This document shows, piece after piece, positions 7,043 through 10,541 of a DNA stretch of 10,541 bases. The stretch is from NCBI GenBank assembly GCA_028691595.1, contig JAQUZA010000086.1, positions 1 to 10,541 of the forward strand, given 5' to 3'. Source of the stretch: Candidatus Rifleibacteriota bacterium (lineage in GTDB: Bacteria; Muiribacteriota; Ozemobacteria; Ozemobacterales; Ozemobacteraceae). A model generated the notes under the pieces. The model was not told the DNA's origin and ran no database searches. It worked only from the letters and a program-made list of their open reading frames with translations. A program made the position numbers and the translations under genes. Each line of letters opens with the position of its first letter. The first letter of the stretch is position 1.

Positions 7043-7837
7043 TCAGTTTGCTTTGGCAGTAAAATCGAAGCGCCAGACAGGCACTTTTTCGTAGACATTT
7101 TTGGTCATGCTTGAGAGATAAACTTCAGTGAAAGAGCCAGACTTCAGCAATTCTTCTCCCAGGCGGGTCACCTGCTTTGCGTCAATGCCATAACCGGTGA
7201 AGTGAAGACGATTGTCAGAGTCCAGGCGCAGGTTGGTTATCCAGGTTTTTCCCTGGCCAATCCCGCCGCCCAGAACTTTTTTACCAACCTGCGGGGTAAA
7301 AGTAGTTGTCTGCAGCATAGTTCTGAGCGCGCGAATGATTTGTTGATTGCGTTTGGAAACCGATATCCACACTTCTGAAGGGTTCTCATTCAGCTTATTT
7401 CGAGTTTTGCTGAAGCACATGAGCCTTTCAAGTGAGGAAATGGCCAGAACAGGCTTGTTATCGATCGATTCTGCCGAAACTGAAATATTGATTGCAGCGT
7501 GGGTAAGTCTGGTTCCGGCAAATGAGTAAGCCAGCATTTTTTCAAAAAGGGGAACCAGCGTATCCTGGGTTCCCATCCAGCCAAGCTCCATGGGAATTTC
7601 ATACCATTGTTCTGCCATTATCACCGGTGAAACACGGACATCACTAAATTTCACTTCCAGATCTGCCATTACATCGACCACAAAATCCAGACACATCCGC
7701 AAATTATTGTATTCAGCCCTTCCGGTGAAAATATTAGTGCTATTAGCGGCTATATTCTTTTGCGAATCTTCACCACAGACAAAACCCGGAAAAACAAGCC
7801 CCACAAACAAGAAAACCAACAAAAACCGCTTTATCAT
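7043..7837 (-). CDS. Secreted protein with PilN-like C-terminal domain
   Basis: 264 residues. Residues 1-22 are a Sec signal (MIKRFLLVFLFVGLVFPGFV, likely cleaved near CG/ED). Cys21 lacks a proper lipobox, so a soluble exported protein is favoured over a lipoprotein. Residues 40-180 are not recognised. Residues about 195-262 resemble the C-terminal part of PilN/fimbrial-assembly proteins: KTWITNLRLDSDNRLHFTGYG, then a helix with LGEELLKSGSFTEVYLSS and a final VWRFDFTAK strand. In PilN this ferredoxin-like domain acts in the periplasm in the type IV pilus alignment complex. Here there is no PilM-binding N-terminus and no pil neighbour, so a pilus role is only a suggestion. AAGGAG lies 7 bases before the ATG. 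A strong terminator follows, so it is probably monocistronic. Confidence 0.65.
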   Translation of the reverse strand: MIKRFLLVFLFVGLVFPGFVCGEDSQKNIAANSTNIFTGRAEYNNLRMCLDFVVDVMADLEVKFSDVRVSPVIMAEQWYEIPMELGWMGTQDTLVPLFEKMLAYSFAGTRLTHAAINISVSAESIDNKPVLAISSLERLMCFSKTRNKLNENPSEVWISVSKRNQQIIRALRTMLQTTTFTPQVGKKVLGGGIGQGKTWITNLRLDSDNRLHFTGYGIDAKQVTRLGEELLKSGSFTEVYLSSMTKNVYEKVPVWRFDFTAKAN

Positions 7838-8111
7838 ATACTATCTCCTTAAAAGATCTTCTTAGAAAGATATCACAATCTGCCAGACAAGACTGCCAAA
7901 TCATTTCTTTAAGCCACCTCGTTGAAAACTCTTTTAAAATTAAGCTGCTCAGGCAATAATTACAGAATGAAATTCGATTCAGAAACTGCACGAACTTCTT
8001 TAAGGGCCAGAATCGATTTCTGCACTGCGATAGGCTGACGACACCACGTGAAATTGTCGATTCTTTTTATGCTGCCAGGCTTCTGGAATCACTGAAGAAC
8101 AGCTCTAAATA

Positions 8112-8161
8112 GCTTTTCAAAGCCAATTTAAGCTTAACCGCCGGTTTAAATCTAATAAACC
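8112..8161. promoter_or_regulatory. Cluster of four small palindromes before a promoter
   Basis: Four inverted repeats lie in 50 bases: GCTTT-TC-AAAGC (8112-8123), TTAAGCTTAA (8128-8137), AACCG-C-CGGTT (8136-8146) and GGTTTA-N7-TAAACC (8143-8161). The last ends one base before the predicted -35 box of the phospholipase D gene. Their position suits an operator or activator site; this is inference, and AT-rich palindromes also arise by chance. Confidence 0.4.
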
Positions 8162-8162
8162 A

Positions 8163-8191
8163 TTGTTGCGATCATCTCGGTACAGTATACT
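8163..8191 (+). promoter_or_regulatory. Predicted sigma70-type promoter of the phospholipase D gene
   Basis: TTGTTG (8163-8168), a 17-base spacer, and TATACT (8186-8191, 5 of 6 to TATAAT) give transcription from about 8198 and a leader of about 40 bases. Its position overlaps the upstream extension of the phospholipase D frame that begins with TTG at 8163, which supports the inner start at 8238. Confidence 0.6.
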
Positions 8192-8237
8192 TTTATCTGT
8201 TCAGCACTTTTCTTTTAATTCAGCAGGGAGACTGCCC

Positions 8238-9764
8238 ATGAAACATTGTGACCATAGCCTTTACCGCCCTCTGTTAACCGCCTTGCTGGCGTTGTGCCTG
8301 CTGGTGTTGCTACCTGCAAACCTTGCTGCAGCCGCAAATGAGGTCAGTCTGAGCAGTGTCTTTGCCTCTTTCCCCTCGACTTTGTCAGGTGATGGGGCGA
8401 GAGTTCGACTTCTTTCGGGCAACGAAGAGGCATGGTATGCACGCTGGCATCTGATCGACAATGCGAAAAAATCGCTGACCATAACCTATTTCATTGTCGA
8501 CCAGGATATTTTTGGCTTTTCGTTTCTCGGCCTGCTGCGCAAAAAGGCACGCCAGGGGGTGACGATTCGCCTGATGGTCGATGACCGTTTCATGCGCAGT
8601 GCCAAAAAACTGAAAGACTATGATGAGCTTGAAGAGCTGGCCAGGGAACCCAATGTTGAAATCAAGATATACAACCCGATCGGCCGCCAGCTTCTGCCTG
8701 CGTTTGCTGATCTGCGCAAAGTCTTCGCCTCGAACCACGACAAGATTATCATCGCCGACAATCGCATCTGCCTCACCGGCGGCCGCAATATCGGGCGTGA
8801 CTACTTTGTTCAGCTCGGCGAGTTTACAAATGTTTTTCAGGATCTCGATGTGCTTATGGAAGGCCCCGGCGTAGTCAGTCAGCTGCAGCAGGCTTTCGAT
8901 GAAGAATGGAAAGCCCTGCCCAACCGCCTTGTCCGCCGTGACCCGGTTAACTTCGTATCGCAGAGCGCCAAACTCGATCTCGCTTACCACCTGATGAATC
9001 GATATCTGCAGGGAATGGGCATTCCCGAGCTGCACAAGCTCAATTTTCCCCGCAGCCTCGATAAAACTGCGCAGGCCCTTTGCCAGCAATTATCAGGCTT
9101 CAAAAAACTCTCTTCCTATGGCTCATATAAACCTTTTCGCGGCGAAAGAATTATGCCGGTGCGCATTCTTGACCGCCACTCGCTGCTCGGTGTCAGACGC
9201 GATATCGCAACCAACCTGATCCGGATGATCGATGCCGCCCGCAGTGAAATTCTCATCCAGAACGCCTACGTTGTCCTCGACGAGACCGCCGAAGCAGCTC
9301 TGCGACGCGCTTCCCAGCGTGGGGTTAAAATTTTTCTCTGCACCAACAGTGGCGAATCAACTAATCACCCTTCGACTGTGGCCTTCTTTCTCACAGACTG
9401 GAAAAGACTTCTGGCCACCATGCCAACCGCCAGAATTCTCGTTTACCCGAAAGGCATGCCCTGCATTCACACCAAGGCTTTCGTCTTCGACCGCCAGATA
9501 GCCGTAGTGGGCACCTATAATCTTGACCCGCTCAGCATGGTCATCAATTCAGAGGTCGTAACCGTTATCAACAATCAGCCGTTTGCCCGCCGACTGGCAC
9601 TGCGCATGGAAGCTGACTTTGCGAAGTGTCTTGAATACAAAATCAGCAAGGAAGCCGATGGCCGCATTAATGTTATTTTTGGCCCCGAAGCCCACACCGA
9701 GGCCGAAGTTATGAAAAAGCTCGAACGCTTTGGCCGCATGAAGTTTCTGCGGCCATTGATCTGA
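8238..9764 (+). CDS. Phospholipase D family protein, ClsC-like cardiolipin synthase
   Basis: 508 residues from the ATG at 8238, preceded by AGGGAG at 7 bases. The frame opens at a TTG at 8163, but that lies in the predicted promoter and would bury the signal sequence. Residues 11-33 are a hydrophobic signal or anchor ending ANLAAAA. Two complete HKD motifs define the phospholipase D fold: His167-x-Lys169-x4-Asp174 (NHDKIIIADNR, followed by GGRNIGRDYF) and His411-x-Lys413-x4-Asp418 (IHTKAFVFDRQ, followed by GTYNLDPLS). The layout and length are closest to ClsC/YmdC-type cardiolipin synthases, which join phosphatidyl groups to make cardiolipin at the membrane or periplasm. Phosphatidylserine synthase or a secreted phospholipase are alternatives. 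No partner gene is adjacent on the same strand. Confidence 0.9.
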   Translation: MKHCDHSLYRPLLTALLALCLLVLLPANLAAAANEVSLSSVFASFPSTLSGDGARVRLLSGNEEAWYARWHLIDNAKKSLTITYFIVDQDIFGFSFLGLLRKKARQGVTIRLMVDDRFMRSAKKLKDYDELEELAREPNVEIKIYNPIGRQLLPAFADLRKVFASNHDKIIIADNRICLTGGRNIGRDYFVQLGEFTNVFQDLDVLMEGPGVVSQLQQAFDEEWKALPNRLVRRDPVNFVSQSAKLDLAYHLMNRYLQGMGIPELHKLNFPRSLDKTAQALCQQLSGFKKLSSYGSYKPFRGERIMPVRILDRHSLLGVRRDIATNLIRMIDAARSEILIQNAYVVLDETAEAALRRASQRGVKIFLCTNSGESTNHPSTVAFFLTDWKRLLATMPTARILVYPKGMPCIHTKAFVFDRQIAVVGTYNLDPLSMVINSEVVTVINNQPFARRLALRMEADFAKCLEYKISKEADGRINVIFGPEAHTEAEVMKKLERFGRMKFLRPLI

Positions 9765-9792
9765 GCGCTCGAATTCATCGGATGTTGTCATC

Positions 9793-9816
9793 CTGAAAGT
9801 TCCCAAAGGGGTTCAG
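9793..9816 (+). terminator. Weak hairpin after the phospholipase D gene
   Basis: CTGAA, CCC, AAA, GGG, TTCAG can fold as an imperfect hairpin starting 29 bases after the stop. It lacks a T-tract, so it may be a factor-dependent or non-functional signal. Confidence 0.2.
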
Positions 9817-9875
9817 TTATTAGGTGATCGCACTAAATAACCATGAATAGCTTCGCTTAAATAGAGGGCAAAAAC

Positions 9876-10541
9876 ATGGGCAAAGCCGACAAATTACTGG
9901 TTAGGTTGCTGCTACTGTTTTTTGTTATCTATATGCAGTCTCCGTCGTTTGCGGGGCAAACCTGGCTCACCTGGAACGAGCGTTCAGGGTTGCCTGGCAA
10001 TAATCTTTCCTGCCTGGCAGTCGCGCCGTCTCAACCGGAGGACGGCTATAAGAAGCCAAAAATGCCAGGTTAACTGAATCTCGAAGCTCATCTTGGCAAA
10101 CGTGCGCTCTATGCAGGCACGCGCGGGAAAGGGCTCTGGCTTTTTGCCAATGGCCGCTGGAGCAGCTTTACCACCCGCGATAGCCCTCTGCCATCAGATA
10201 CCATCAATAAAATCTACTATCTTCACGGAACCGGGAAACTCGCGATTCTCTCTGATGCGGGCCTTACAATGCTTGGAACGGTTGACGAAATGCAGTTTGA
10301 TGCCTTCGAGACATCAGGCACGGCACCTTATTATGCCAGCACAATCTGGCCATTCATGAGTAGATGGGGGCCTTATGTTTATAAATACCCTTATCAGCAC
10401 AGTTTTCCAATCTTAAATTTTATCGCTTACGGCAGAATCTGTCGTGGCAAGGATTTATGGATCGCCCACGCCAAAGGCATCTCACGATTTGTATTTCCTT
10501 CGACACCTTTTCTTAGGGTAATGCCGCATCAATATCATCTT
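9876..10541 (+). pseudogene. Beta-propeller sensor protein interrupted by in-frame TAA, partial
   Basis: GAGGG lies 7 bases before the ATG. Residues 1-26 are a Sec signal (LLVRLLLLFFVIYMQSPSFA). Then WLTWNERSGLPGNNLSCLAVAP is a typical two-component-regulator propeller (Reg_prop-like) blade. A TAA at 10071-10073 ends the frame after 65 codons. The same frame then reads without another stop for 156 codons to the window edge, and it is clearly propeller-like: RALYAGTRGKGLWLFANGRW, a SPLPSDTINKI blade turn, and GKDLWIAHAKGISRF. Both halves share one frame, so a nonsense change, not a frameshift, explains the break. The region between the halves, PSQPEDGYKKPKMPG, is unusually polar. It could be a pseudogene, a sequence error, or a gene read through. 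Intact relatives are periplasmic sensors, sometimes fused to kinases or GGDEF domains; whether a signalling domain follows is outside the window. Confidence 0.65.

Larger units (their letters stand above)
7838..8237. other. 400-base divergent regulatory region
   Basis: It lies between the divergent starts at 7837 and 8238. It holds the minus-strand ribosome-binding site (7843-7850), an inverted repeat AGAATCGA/TCGATTCT (8009-8016 and 8057-8064, running into five T), a palindrome cluster (8112-8161) and the plus-strand promoter (8163-8191). No short frame inside it looks coding. Confidence 0.55.

Noticed and set aside
7838..7991. Minus-strand promoter for the PilN-like gene (TTGGCA with TGATAT, 18-base spacer)
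   Set aside because: The -10 match is only 3 of 6, too weak to list as a feature.
8163..8237. N-terminal extension of the phospholipase D protein from a TTG at 8163
   Set aside because: It overlaps the predicted promoter and would place 25 polar residues before the signal sequence; the ATG at 8238 has a good ribosome-binding site.
8385..9089. 234-residue open frame on the minus strand inside the phospholipase D gene
   Set aside because: It is antisense to the first HKD-containing half of a clear phospholipase D gene and has no recognisable family or ribosome-binding site.
10093..10359. 88-residue open frame on the plus strand
   Set aside because: It is in a different frame from the propeller protein sequence that runs through the same bases and shows no domain features.

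Overview
The window comes from a diderm (Gram-negative-type) bacterium of roughly balanced GC content. The evidence is a lipobox lipoprotein, several Sec signal peptides and ordinary Shine-Dalgarno starts. I cannot assign a lineage from sequence alone. The mix of DUF1566 surface proteins, Listeria-Bacteroides repeats, a PilN-like secreted protein and a propeller protein recalls uncultured groups such as Riflebacteria or deltaproteobacterial relatives, but that is only a guess. No rRNA, tRNA, CRISPR array, transposase or phage gene is visible.

Left part (1-5162), all on the minus strand and read right to left. First is a chloramphenicol-acetyltransferase-like gene. Next is a secreted papain/C39-like cysteine peptidase. 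Then comes a secreted DUF1566 (Lcl C-terminal domain) protein with two internal repeats. Last, only 49 bases downstream, is a long lipoprotein with carboxypeptidase-regulatory-like domains and at least four Listeria-Bacteroides (InlB B-type) repeats, cut by the window edge. The last two genes are probably one transcription unit making surface proteins. The peptidase may belong with them: its start context is nearly identical to that of the DUF1566 gene.

Middle part (5390-7042). A small plus-strand VF530-family (DUF2132) gene converges, with a 15-base gap, on a cytoplasmic class C beta-lactamase-fold serine hydrolase. A 309-base spacer follows. It holds two paired hairpins of the widespread ATTCCCGC/GCGGGAAT kind and a strong intrinsic terminator for the next minus-strand gene.

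Right part (7043-10541). A secreted protein with a PilN-like C-terminal domain is divergent from a ClsC-like phospholipase D/cardiolipin synthase. Between them lie 400 bases with a credible promoter and a cluster of four small palindromes. After the phospholipase D gene, a signal-peptide-bearing two-component-regulator-type beta-propeller gene begins. It is interrupted by an in-frame TAA after 65 codons, and the same frame then stays open to the window edge.

I see no convincing new multi-gene system. The observations most worth following are the interrupted propeller gene, the A10 tract inside the acetyltransferase gene, the palindrome cluster before the phospholipase D promoter, and the protease/DUF1566/lipoprotein surface cluster.
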